Shown: one piece after another, positions 45,478-54,084 of the stretch
Position numbering within the stretch: position 1 is the first letter of the stretch
Layout of the letters: the number at the start of each line of letters is the position of its first letter
Source: Phormidium tenue FACHB-886
GTDB lineage: Bacteria > Cyanobacteriota > Cyanobacteriia > Elainellales > Elainellaceae
Assembly (NCBI RefSeq): GCF_014764505.1
Contig: NZ_JACXWX010000007.1
Coordinates: 1-64,000, forward strand
Length of the DNA: 64,000 nt
Direction of reading: 5' to 3'
Translations under genes and position numbers: made by a program
Notes under the pieces: generated by a model
The model's database searches: none
What the model was told of the DNA's origin: nothing
Seen by the model: the letters and a program-made list of their open reading frames with translations, nothing else

Positions 45478-47616
45478 CTAGCTCGATCGCTCCACGGCGA
45501 GGGCGAGAAGTCGAGCGGCAACAGGATCGGCATTTTTAGGAGAGAACTCTTTTCTAACGCCATTTCGCTGAGCGCTCATAAAATCCATGAATGGGCTGCC
45601 GCCAAAAATCCATATTCCTGTAGCGCTGAACCGAGCATTATCGGCTTCTCCGTAGAAATAGTAGCCATCATTAGCATTGGCATGGAAGTGCCCGCTGATC
45701 GACACGGTGGCATTGGCGTCTGCGTAAACAAATCCCTGAGAAGATTCAGTTTTGATAAAGTTTACGTATACCTGGGCGTTCTTTCCTGCATAAATTCTGG
45801 CGCGGCTTTCTTGCCCATTGGGCTTCAGAATTGGCTTAGTTCTTTGTTCCAGATCCAAATTTTGCGCGTATACACGCCAGCCGTCTCCCACCGTAATAGA
45901 TTGAGCGACAAGATGGTTGATCAGGCAGATTCCTGGAGTACCCGTTAGCATCAATCCATCTGCCATCCAGCTATTGACGATCAGCGTTCTACCGCCTCGA
46001 TTGCGAATAATAAAGTACCGCATCTTTCCATCGCCCCTATACCCATCAAAAGAGATCAGGTCTCTAATTTCTAGCGGCGGATCCGCCGGAGAGCCTAAAA
46101 CTTCTAGCAGGTAAACATCGTTTGAATCAGCCATGCTGTCTGCATAAAAAATGCCCGTCCGGTTTGGATTAAAAAGACGGACTGAAGCGGGAATCGAAAT
46201 CGGCTCATTCCAGATTACGCTAGCTCCTTGCAAAGCGATGCAGGGCTTCCCAGAGTTGAAGGTTGCCTGCAGCTGCGCTGCTGTTGGCTTTTCGGGTGCT
46301 ACTGCCCAGCTGTTTGGGTTAGGGTCTGAGTAGTAGCGGATTTCGTCATGTGGGAAAGGGATAGCAGATTTAACTTGAGGCGTGAAATCCGGGTTGAACA
46401 CTTGAGGAACTGTAATTCCGCCCCAGCGGGTGTCTCCCTGGTAATACTCAGCGATCGTTCCTTTGGGCTGCAGCTCTCTCTCATTGAAAACCAAGCCTTT
46501 ACTATACTTCAAGTCGATCGAAGTATTTTGCACGTATAGAGACGGTATATTGTCATTGCCCGCAATTAAGTTAATTGCGGGTACATTTGTCGCACTATTA
46601 ACGCTGCAGTTGAACTTGCAGTTGACAATGCTAGTTGCTCTGGCACCGTTGTCACTCTTTTGGAAAAATCCAATTGTATTTGGGTTACTTTGATTGCTAA
46701 CCACGTTATACAGCAGCCTTGCTCCGGCTGCTTCAGCATAAATCCCATAGGAGCGCTGATTGTTGACCGTGAGATTGACAAAGCCCTGTCCAGAGCCAAG
46801 GTTCACCTCTTTAAAGCGAAGACCAATCGCAAATCCTTCGATCACTACGTCGGCAAAGCCAAAAATACCAACCGCCACATTTACCACAGAATCCGTCGGC
46901 ATGGGATGCTTACCGATGCTAAGACCCACCAATGCAGTGTTGGCTAGATCTTTGATCTTGAGATTGTGGATCGCGCTGTTGTTATGCCCGGTGTAAGCTA
47001 GCGCAACTGCACCTGGGTTGCCGCTGTCTATCTCGATCGTGAAATCAGCTAAATAGTTCCGGTAGGTATCATGGTTGCCGTGCCCAAAATGAAACAAGGC
47101 TTTCGGCGTGGCTGCATCTCCGTAGCCCGGACTGTTGGCTTTCAAGCGAAAGATCGTGCGGTCTCTCGATTGCCCCTTAATCATTACCGCAGAATCACCC
47201 AGAACTGTATCTGAAATTAAATACACCCCGTCTGGGAAAAACAGCATTTCAGGTTTGCTGTTGTTTCCAGGCTGCCCGTTTGTCACGTTGGCATCAATTT
47301 CGGCAATTTTTGCAGCGATCGTGGCTGTGCAATCCACCCGCCCTGTATTATCCAGCCCCAAATCTGTTACTGCGTTGATTGTGTTGGCAGTCTTGGGATA
47401 GTAGTTGGTTTTATTGGCAGCAGCCGTGTGATTTGCTGTCCAAGGAATGTTCCAGCGTGCGTTAGAGACAGGCATAGAAGCAGAAGCTGAGGCTATTGAA
47501 TCTGTTTTTGGTATGGACGCAGCTTCGCTTGATGAAAGCCTGCGGCAAGTCGTTGTGAGGAGCAACATGGACAGGGAAGAAGCCGTCCTCGCCATAAATT
47601 TTCTTCTTGAAGACAT
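45478..47616 (-). CDS. Secreted right-handed beta-helix protein (pectate lyase 3/GH55-like)
   Basis: A 712-residue exported protein. The N-terminus has a twin-arginine motif SRRKFM then a hydrophobic stretch, so Tat export is likely. Residues 75-230 contain the pectate-lyase-3/GH55 pattern (VTDLGLDNTGRVDCTATIAAKI, MLFFPDGVYLISDTV, DYRNYLADFTIEID-type turns in pieces); the remainder alternates short strands (SIVNCKF, VYVNFIKT) typical of beta-solenoids. Glucan or pectin binding or cleavage is plausible but unproven. The ATG overlaps a small minus-strand frame upstream (47462-47851). Confidence 0.75.
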   Translation of the reverse strand: MSSRRKFMARTASSLSMLLLTTTCRRLSSSEAASIPKTDSIASASASMPVSNARWNIPWTANHTAAANKTNYYPKTANTINAVTDLGLDNTGRVDCTATIAAKIAEIDANVTNGQPGNNSKPEMLFFPDGVYLISDTVLGDSAVMIKGQSRDRTIFRLKANSPGYGDAATPKALFHFGHGNHDTYRNYLADFTIEIDSGNPGAVALAYTGHNNSAIHNLKIKDLANTALVGLSIGKHPMPTDSVVNVAVGIFGFADVVIEGFAIGLRFKEVNLGSGQGFVNLTVNNQRSYGIYAEAAGARLLYNVVSNQSNPNTIGFFQKSDNGARATSIVNCKFNCSVNSATNVPAINLIAGNDNIPSLYVQNTSIDLKYSKGLVFNERELQPKGTIAEYYQGDTRWGGITVPQVFNPDFTPQVKSAIPFPHDEIRYYSDPNPNSWAVAPEKPTAAQLQATFNSGKPCIALQGASVIWNEPISIPASVRLFNPNRTGIFYADSMADSNDVYLLEVLGSPADPPLEIRDLISFDGYRGDGKMRYFIIRNRGGRTLIVNSWMADGLMLTGTPGICLINHLVAQSITVGDGWRVYAQNLDLEQRTKPILKPNGQESRARIYAGKNAQVYVNFIKTESSQGFVYADANATVSISGHFHANANDGYYFYGEADNARFSATGIWIFGGSPFMDFMSAQRNGVRKEFSPKNADPVAARLLALAVERSS

Positions 47617-47851
47617 GGAGCCCTATCCTCATGCTGAATATACCGAATCTATTAAACTTACAAGCCAGCTTTCGATCGCTCCGGTATACTTTCACCGCGG
47701 ATTGGGGGTAACAGCACTGCTCGATCAGAATTTGTACCTGTTGCCATTCCGCCTGGGACATTCTTCGGACGCTCCGCAACTCCAAAAAATTCTTATCCCA
47801 ATCACTGCGGTAAATGCGATATCTAGCGTTCATAGAATTAAGCCAGGGCAA
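47462..47851 (-). CDS. Possible small protein overlapping the beta-helix gene start
   Basis: A 129-codon minus-strand frame that overlaps the first 155 bp of the beta-helix gene in another phase. Residues 6-60 (ARYRIYRSDWDKNFLEL ... MSQAEWQQVQIL) look protein-like, but the overlapped C-terminal part does not. An opposite-strand frame (47447-47893) is equally long, so at most one is real. I cannot decide from sequence alone. Confidence 0.2.
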   Translation of the reverse strand: MPWLNSMNARYRIYRSDWDKNFLELRSVRRMSQAEWQQVQILIEQCCYPQSAVKVYRSDRKLACKFNRFGIFSMRIGLHVFKKKIYGEDGFFPVHVAPHNDLPQAFIKRSCVHTKNRFNSLSFCFYACL

Positions 47852-48021
47852 TTCAACAGCGCTGATCCACCTTTAGACAGATTTTGCGGCTAAGAAGTAT
47901 AGACGATTGCTCTACAAAGCTTGCAATGGCTTAAAAAAAAGTAAATCTATTCCTTGAACCGTTAGACTGCTAATAAACTGACCAATAACAGCCCTGCTTG
48001 ATCCTGACACTCTGAAAACCT

Positions 48022-48522
48022 GTGTTTAACTATCTTCCACCGCTGAACGAGCACAACCTTCCCTACCCAGACACTATCCACCCGATCGTGGTTCATTTTG
48101 TGATCGCGATGGTGTTATTTGCGGTTTTTTGCGATCTTGTTGGATATTTCACTAAGAATTCGCGGCTCAATGAGGTGAGCTGGTGGAACTTGGCATTTGC
48201 TACCGTATCCATCTTCATTGCGGTTATTTTTGGACAAATTGAAGCGGGGTTGTCAGAACCCTACGATGCAGCAGAGTCTACGCTCAACCTGCACACTATT
48301 TTAGGATGGTCATTGTCAGGGCTTTTGGCGGGGATAACCGGCTGGCGATATGTAATTCGATCGCAAAACAAGCCGCGTTTGCCGATCTTCTATCTGGTGC
48401 TAACGGTCTTGCTCGGCGTGTTGGTGCTGGCCCAAACCTACCTGGGCGATCTGCTGGTCTGGGTATATGGATTGCACAGCATTCCCGTTGTTGAAGCAAC
48501 CCGAGGAGGCGGATTGTCATGA
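48022..48522 (+). CDS. DUF2231 membrane protein (first copy)
   Basis: A 166-residue membrane protein with four helices. The first helix carries H20-P-x-x-x-H25, the paired His pattern of DUF2231 that may bind haem b in the membrane. GTG start; stop overlaps the next gene's ATG (ATGA). It opens a six-gene unit with a second DUF2231 and an ARTO-type oxidase, an arrangement I recall from other cyanobacterial alternative oxidase operons. Probably an electron-transfer or assembly partner. Confidence 0.82.
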   Translation: MFNYLPPLNEHNLPYPDTIHPIVVHFVIAMVLFAVFCDLVGYFTKNSRLNEVSWWNLAFATVSIFIAVIFGQIEAGLSEPYDAAESTLNLHTILGWSLSGLLAGITGWRYVIRSQNKPRLPIFYLVLTVLLGVLVLAQTYLGDLLVWVYGLHSIPVVEATRGGGLS

Positions 48523-49118
48523 ACCCAGACCTGATGGAACAGTTGAGCGACCAGCTTGGCGCAAATGGCTTGCCCTACTTGGTTCCCCTTCATCCCAACT
48601 TTGTGCATCTGACGCTAGGACTGTTCATTGCAGCGATTGCCTTCGACATTGTGGGCGTGCTGTTTCCCGTCGAAAAAGCGGTCTTTAAGTATCTGGCGGT
48701 TCCCGTTACCCGCTCTAGCTTATTCGATGTGGGCTGGTACAACCTGCTAGCAGCGGCAGTCATCACGTTTTTGACCGTTGCATCTGGGTTTTATGAGATG
48801 CTGCTGGCAGTGCCACTGGCAGATGTTAAAAGCGCTTGGGGACTGCAAGCCCTGCAAACAATGATTTGGCACGGCTTGGGAGGGGTGCTGCTGCTGACGC
48901 TTATCGTCGGGATGACGGTTTGGCGCGCTTTCCAACGCTACGCTTGGCGCAAGGACATGGCACGGCAGGTGCAGTGGGGCTATTTGGCAGCAGGATTAGC
49001 CATCTTTGTGCTCATGTTTCTGCAGGGCACATTGGGTGCTCATCTGGGCGGTGAGTTCGGCATCCATGTCACGGCTGACCAGCTGATCCACTTGGGCGGA
49101 AATCCTAATCAGCTCTAG
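48519..49118 (+). CDS. DUF2231 membrane protein (second copy)
   Basis: A 199-residue paralogue with H25-P-x-x-x-H30 in helix one and four membrane segments; a basic loop (FQRYAWRKDMARQVQ) separates helices three and four. Overlaps the first DUF2231 gene by four bases and is 62 bp ahead of ctaC. The pairing suggests a heterodimer, perhaps a di-haem unit feeding the oxidase; this is inference. Confidence 0.82.
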   Translation: MNPDLMEQLSDQLGANGLPYLVPLHPNFVHLTLGLFIAAIAFDIVGVLFPVEKAVFKYLAVPVTRSSLFDVGWYNLLAAAVITFLTVASGFYEMLLAVPLADVKSAWGLQALQTMIWHGLGGVLLLTLIVGMTVWRAFQRYAWRKDMARQVQWGYLAAGLAIFVLMFLQGTLGAHLGGEFGIHVTADQLIHLGGNPNQL

Positions 49119-49180
49119 GCATTGCCTCGCCGAGTGTCGCAATCTCAAACCCAAACACCAACCTCCCAAACGGTACGACT

Positions 49181-50161
49181 ATGAAACTCCGTGCGATCCT
49201 CACGCTTGCCGTTATGGCAGTTCTTTTAGCGCTGTTCAGCTTCTGGATGGCAAAAGAGTCTTACAACTGGTTTCCGCCACAGGCGTCGGCTGAGTCAAGG
49301 ATGCTAGACGATCTGTTTGCAATCTTTACAGGGCTGGGGACGTTCATTCTGCTGGGTGTGACGATTCCGGTGATCTATTCGCTGATATTCCATCGAGCCG
49401 GAAAGTATGACTACAGCGACGGGCCGCCGATCGAAGGCAACACGATCCTGGAAATTGTTTGGACGGCAGTGCCGATTTTGCTAGTCGCCGGACTGGTCAC
49501 CGCGAGCTACAACACCTACGTTCGTATGAATCTGCGAGGGCCGATGGAGCTGGTGCATTTACATATGCCTGAGCTAGTAGAGTCAGCTTATGCAGAGCCT
49601 ATCTTAAAACCCGACGAGCGGATTTTAGACCAGGCAAAGCCAGTAGCGGGCGACAAGATCGATGCCTCCCCCGCCACTTATATTGACGTGACAGCAAAAC
49701 AGTGGGCGTGGATATTCCGCTACCCGGATCAGGATATCACCAGCACTGAGCTGCACTTACCGGTCGATCGGCGGGTGCATCTGACGCTGCGCTCTGAAGA
49801 TGTGCTGCATGGCTTTTATGTGCCTGCGTTTCGGGTAAAGCAGGATGTGGTACCAAATCACACGATCGACTTTGAGTTTACGCCGATCCGCACGGGCACC
49901 TATCGCCTGCGCGACTCGATGTTCAGCGGCACCTATTTTGCAGCAAATCAAGCAGATGTCGTGGTGCAGTCGCTCGCCGACTATCAGCAGTGGCTGGCTG
50001 ATGCCGCTGCCCAAACGCCTTCCCCTGCCTTCAATCAGGCTGCTTCCGAATATAACCGCTCAACCAACACCATGGTTCACGGCTGGGCAAGCATTCCACC
50101 CGCCCCACCACCCGTCGTGAACTACGCTCCTAAACAGGAACCCGTCAGCCCCCCTGCTTAA
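49181..50161 (+). CDS. ctaC: ARTO-type cytochrome oxidase subunit II without CuA ligands
   Basis: Membrane-anchored subunit II (326 residues; two helices, about 7-24 and 45-68, third hydrophobic region near 95-110) with a cupredoxin domain. One CuA His remains (VLHGFYVPAF), but the loop that normally reads CxExC..H..M is LRDSMFSGTYFAANQ: Cys to Asp245, Glu to Met, Cys to Ser, His to Phe, Met to Asn. CuA cannot form, which is the known trait of the cyanobacterial alternative oxidase, thought to take electrons from quinol. Pro-rich C-terminus. Confidence 0.93.
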   Translation: MKLRAILTLAVMAVLLALFSFWMAKESYNWFPPQASAESRMLDDLFAIFTGLGTFILLGVTIPVIYSLIFHRAGKYDYSDGPPIEGNTILEIVWTAVPILLVAGLVTASYNTYVRMNLRGPMELVHLHMPELVESAYAEPILKPDERILDQAKPVAGDKIDASPATYIDVTAKQWAWIFRYPDQDITSTELHLPVDRRVHLTLRSEDVLHGFYVPAFRVKQDVVPNHTIDFEFTPIRTGTYRLRDSMFSGTYFAANQADVVVQSLADYQQWLADAAAQTPSPAFNQAASEYNRSTNTMVHGWASIPPAPPPVVNYAPKQEPVSPPA

Positions 50162-50194
50162 TTACGCTCAATTTGCTCATTTAAGGATATCTGT

Positions 50195-51895
50195 ATGACC
50201 AATATCCCCGTCGATATTGCCGTTGAAGACAAGGATGCCGTGCGTGCCCAGCCGTACCCTGGCGCACCCGACAACTGGAAGCGGTTTTTCAGCTTCAGCA
50301 CCGACCATAAAGTCATTGGCATCCAGTACATCGTCACCTCGTTTACCTTTTTTCTGATCGGCGGACTGCTGTCGATGGTGATGCGGGGCGAATTGATTAC
50401 CCCCGATGCGGATGTCGTCGATCGCACGGTCTACAATGCCCTATTCACGATGCACGGCTCGATCATGCTGTTCCTGTGGACGTTTCCAGTGCTGGTGGGG
50501 CTGGGCAATTATCTCGTGCCACTGATGATTGGAGCGCGAGACATGGCGTTTCCTCGGCTCAATGCGATTTCCTTCTGGATGATTCCGGTGGTCGGCATTC
50601 TGATGATCGGCAGCTTTTTTCTGCCGAGTGGTCCTTCCCAGTCGGGCTGGTGGGCCTATCCACCCGTGAGCCTGCAAAATCCTACCGGCAATCTGATCAA
50701 TGGGCAGGTTCTTTGGATTCTGGCAGTGGCAGTTTCTGGCGTGTCCTCAATTATGGGCGGCGTCAACTTTGTGACGACGATCTTCAGGATGCGGGCACCC
50801 GGCATGACTTGGTTTAGAATGCCTGCGTTCTGCTGGTCGGTGCTGGCAGCACAGCTCATTCAGCTCTATGGGTTGCCTGCGCTCACGGGAGGAGCAGTCA
50901 TGCTGCTGCTAGATTTGACGATCGGCACCAGTTTCTTTGCGCCCGAACGCGGCGGCAATCCGATTCTATACCAGCATTATTTCTGGTTTTATTCGCATCC
51001 AGCCGTGTATGTCATGGTGCTGCCGGTGTTTGGTATCTTTTCAGAAGTGCTGCCCGTCCATGCCCGCAAGCCGCTGTTTGGCTATCGAGTCATTGCCGTT
51101 TCGTCGATCCTGATCACGGTAATTAGTGCGACAGTGTGGGTTCACCACATGTTTGCCAGCGCTACACCCGCTTGGATGCGGCTGCTGTTTATGGTGACGA
51201 CGATGCTAGTGGGAATTCCCACAGGTATTAAGGTGTTTGGCTGGGTGGCGACGATCTGGGGCGGTAAAATTCGGCTGACGACGCCGATGCTGTTTGCGCT
51301 CGGTGGAATTGTTAACTTTGTGTTCTCAGGCGTGACGGGTATTATGCTCGGCTCAGTGCCGATCGACATTCACGTCAACAATACCTATTTCGTCGTCGGT
51401 CATTTTCACTATGTGCTGTATGCGACGATCGTTTTCGGTATTTATGCCGGACTCTATCACTGGTTCCCCAAAATCACCGGGCGCATGTATTACGAGGGCT
51501 TGGGCAAGCTACACTTTGTCTTGACCTATGTGGGAACGATCCTCACCTTTCTGCCAATGCACCCCGCCGGACTGATGGGAATGCCGCGTCGGGTTTCGTC
51601 TTATGACCCAGAGTTTGCCTTCTGGAATGTGCTGGCAAGTTTAGGCGGTTTCTTGCTGGGAATCTCGACGCTGCCCTTCATTCTCAATATGGTTAGCTCT
51701 TGGATTCAGGGCGAGAAAGCAGGGAATAACCCTTGGCGGGCGATTGGTTTGGAATGGCTGACCACATCACCACCCCCCGTAGAAAACTTTGAAGAAATTC
51801 CGGTGGTTATCTCTCCTCCTTACGGCTACGGCAGAAATGAGCCACTGGTGGCGGCACCCAATTCAGAACTGGCTGAATCGGCTGAAACTGCTTAA
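50195..51895 (+). CDS. ctaD: ARTO-type haem-copper oxidase subunit I (A2-like)
   Basis: A 566-residue haem-copper oxidase core with twelve helices. Metal ligand motifs are intact: MHGSIM, HPAVY with Y266-S267-H268-P-A270-V-Y272, VHHMF and HFHYVL. The usual proton-loading Glu in HPEVY is Ala, and a Tyr-Ser pair precedes it, the mark of A2-type enzymes. Reduces oxygen to water and pumps protons in the membrane. AAGGATATC precedes ATG 50195; 33 bp after ctaC. Confidence 0.96.
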   Translation: MTNIPVDIAVEDKDAVRAQPYPGAPDNWKRFFSFSTDHKVIGIQYIVTSFTFFLIGGLLSMVMRGELITPDADVVDRTVYNALFTMHGSIMLFLWTFPVLVGLGNYLVPLMIGARDMAFPRLNAISFWMIPVVGILMIGSFFLPSGPSQSGWWAYPPVSLQNPTGNLINGQVLWILAVAVSGVSSIMGGVNFVTTIFRMRAPGMTWFRMPAFCWSVLAAQLIQLYGLPALTGGAVMLLLDLTIGTSFFAPERGGNPILYQHYFWFYSHPAVYVMVLPVFGIFSEVLPVHARKPLFGYRVIAVSSILITVISATVWVHHMFASATPAWMRLLFMVTTMLVGIPTGIKVFGWVATIWGGKIRLTTPMLFALGGIVNFVFSGVTGIMLGSVPIDIHVNNTYFVVGHFHYVLYATIVFGIYAGLYHWFPKITGRMYYEGLGKLHFVLTYVGTILTFLPMHPAGLMGMPRRVSSYDPEFAFWNVLASLGGFLLGISTLPFILNMVSSWIQGEKAGNNPWRAIGLEWLTTSPPPVENFEEIPVVISPPYGYGRNEPLVAAPNSELAESAETA

Positions 51896-51915
51896 ATTCA
51901 CACCCGGAGCAGACT

Positions 51916-52524
51916 ATGACAGCAGAACGAGCGATCGCACAAAACACCGAAGCAGAGGTTCGGCAGGAGCAAGAGCATGACGAGGCAGGTAACAGTAAGT
52001 TCGGCTTTATTGCCTTTCTGCTGTCTGAGAGCGTTATCTTTCTCGCCTTCTTTGTCGGTTACATCATTTACAAAACCACCACGCCAGATTGGTATCCATC
52101 AGGAGTCACCGGACTGGAAACCGAAGCGCCCCGAATTAATACGATCGTGCTGGTTTCCAGTAGCTTTGTCATCTATGTAGCAGAACGGTATCTGCACGAC
52201 AAAAAGCTGTGGGGATTCCGTCTATTCCTGCTTGCAACCATGGCAATGGGTGGCTATTTCCTATTTGGGCAAGCCGTGGAGTGGGCCGGTTTGCCGTTTA
52301 GCTATCAGTCAGGATTGTTTGGCGGCACGTTCTATTTGCTCACGGGATTTCATGGGCTGCATGTCCTTACGGGTATCCTGCTGCAAACCTTGATGCTGGC
52401 GCGATCGTTTTTTCCGGGGAACTACGACAATGGCTATTTTGGTGTAGAAGCAACCTCGCTGTTCTGGCACTTTGTGGATGTGATCTGGATTATTTTGTAT
52501 ATCTTGATTTACGTTTGGCAGTGA
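51916..52524 (+). CDS. ctaE: ARTO-type oxidase subunit III
   Basis: A 202-residue subunit III with five membrane spans. LSESVIFLAFFVGYI, GFHGLHVLTGI and the closing FGVEATSLFWHFVDVIWIILY are family motifs. The first 30 residues are soluble and Gln/Glu-rich. GGAGCAG precedes ATG 51916, 20 bp after ctaD. Stabilises subunit I and oxygen access. Confidence 0.95.
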   Translation: MTAERAIAQNTEAEVRQEQEHDEAGNSKFGFIAFLLSESVIFLAFFVGYIIYKTTTPDWYPSGVTGLETEAPRINTIVLVSSSFVIYVAERYLHDKKLWGFRLFLLATMAMGGYFLFGQAVEWAGLPFSYQSGLFGGTFYLLTGFHGLHVLTGILLQTLMLARSFFPGNYDNGYFGVEATSLFWHFVDVIWIILYILIYVWQ

Positions 52525-52552
52525 GCCTTGTTAACAACTGAGGGGAATCACG

Positions 52553-54058
52553 ATGATTGTTGACGATCAATTCTATGACGTGATCATTATCGGCACGGGT
52601 GCAGGTGGCGGTACATTAGCCCGCAAACTTGCACCCACAGGCAAGAAAATTCTTGTCCTAGAGCGAGGGGACTTTCAAGCGAGAGAAAGCTCAGAGCTGA
52701 TTGATACTGAAGTCTTTAAGAAAGAGCAATATCACGCGCCGGAACAATGGTATGACGAAGCCGGGGAGCCATTTCGTCCGCAGACGAATTATGCAGTAGG
52801 TGGCAACACCAAAACCTATAGCGGTGTGCTGATGCGATTGCGGGAACGGGATTTTGAAGAAGTACAGCACAAAGACGGCATTTCGCCGGCATGGGGGCTG
52901 AAGTATCAAGATTTTGAGCCTTACTACACCGAGGCTGAAAAGCTCTACCAGGTTCACGGCAAATCAGACGACGACCCAACCGAACCGCCGCATAGCGAAG
53001 CCTATCCGTTTACAGAAGTTGCCCATGAATCTCCAGTGCAAGGCATTTGCGAGACGCTGGGCAAACAAGGATTGCACCCCGCTTATCTGCCGCTTGGCTT
53101 GGGCGATCAGGGCCGAACTGATTCTGAGGACACAGGGATTTCGCCCGCGCTCAAGCATGAGAACGTCACCCTGAAATCTTCTGCTCAGGTAGTCTCTCTT
53201 TACACCAATTTATCGGGTTCCGAAATCAAAGCGGTGCAAGCCAGAATCGGTCAACAATCGTATCTGTTTTTGGGCAACATCGTCGTGGTTGCCTGTGGTG
53301 CGATCAATTCAGCGGCGTTGCTGCTGCACTCTGCAAACGAAACGCACCCCAATGGAATTGCCAACCGTTCGGGTCTGGTGGGACGCAACCTGATGAAGCA
53401 ACAGCTCTCGGTTGTGGTACAGCTCACCACCGCAGCCAACTCTGGGCTGTTTCAAAGAACCGTTGGGCTGAACGATTTCTATTGGGGAGACAAAGACTTT
53501 CCGTATCCAATGGGGCATGTGCAAAACGCGGGCGGCATTCTGCAGGATGTGATTTTTTCGGAGGCGCCGCCGCTTTTATCTGTTTTTACAAGAGTCATGC
53601 CTAACTTTGGCTTGCGGCAGTTAGCAACCCGATCGATTGGCTGGTGGCTACAAACCGAAGACCTGCCCGACCCCAACAATCGGGTTCATTTCGTAGGCGA
53701 CAAACTGCGGCTTGAATACAAGACGAATAACTTTGAGGCACACGATCGTCTGGTTTACCGCTGGATTGATGTTTTGAAAGCGGTGGAGGCAGCCCAACCC
53801 TCTGCGTTCAGTCGGGGAGGTGCCCACCCCCGCAGCGATATGCCTGTGCAGGTGGTTGCTCACCAGTGTGGCACCTGTCGCTTTGGAGAAGATCCGGCAA
53901 CCTCAGTGCTTGATCTCAACTGCCGCGCCCACGAGGTCGATAATCTTTATGTCGTAGACAGCAGCTTCTTTCCTTCTAGCGCCAGCGTCAGTCCGGCACT
54001 CACCGTGATTGCCAATGCCCTGCGGGTAGGCGATCACCTGATCGAGCGCTTAGGTTAA
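52553..54058 (+). CDS. GMC-family FAD oxidoreductase in the oxidase unit
   Basis: A 501-residue glucose-methanol-choline-type flavoprotein. FAD motif IIGTGAGGGTLARKLAPTG (residues 12-30) and the C-terminal block HQCGTCRFGEDP ... VDNLYVVDSSFFPSSASVSPALTVIANALRVGDHL in pieces, with the likely catalytic His. It resembles sugar/alcohol dehydrogenases of the fructose/gluconate type. No signal peptide is visible. It begins 28 nt after ctaE with AGGGGAATC, so it is probably in the same operon and could supply electrons to quinone for the oxidase. Substrate unknown. Confidence 0.85.
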   Translation: MIVDDQFYDVIIIGTGAGGGTLARKLAPTGKKILVLERGDFQARESSELIDTEVFKKEQYHAPEQWYDEAGEPFRPQTNYAVGGNTKTYSGVLMRLRERDFEEVQHKDGISPAWGLKYQDFEPYYTEAEKLYQVHGKSDDDPTEPPHSEAYPFTEVAHESPVQGICETLGKQGLHPAYLPLGLGDQGRTDSEDTGISPALKHENVTLKSSAQVVSLYTNLSGSEIKAVQARIGQQSYLFLGNIVVVACGAINSAALLLHSANETHPNGIANRSGLVGRNLMKQQLSVVVQLTTAANSGLFQRTVGLNDFYWGDKDFPYPMGHVQNAGGILQDVIFSEAPPLLSVFTRVMPNFGLRQLATRSIGWWLQTEDLPDPNNRVHFVGDKLRLEYKTNNFEAHDRLVYRWIDVLKAVEAAQPSAFSRGGAHPRSDMPVQVVAHQCGTCRFGEDPATSVLDLNCRAHEVDNLYVVDSSFFPSSASVSPALTVIANALRVGDHLIERLG

Positions 54059-54084
54059 AGATTAAAGGCTTATAGGATAGACGT

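Noticed and set aside
47447-47893. Plus-strand frame of 148 codons over the beta-helix gene start
   Set aside because: It is antisense to the Tat-signal gene and competes with the minus-strand frame at 47462-47851; no recognisable domain.
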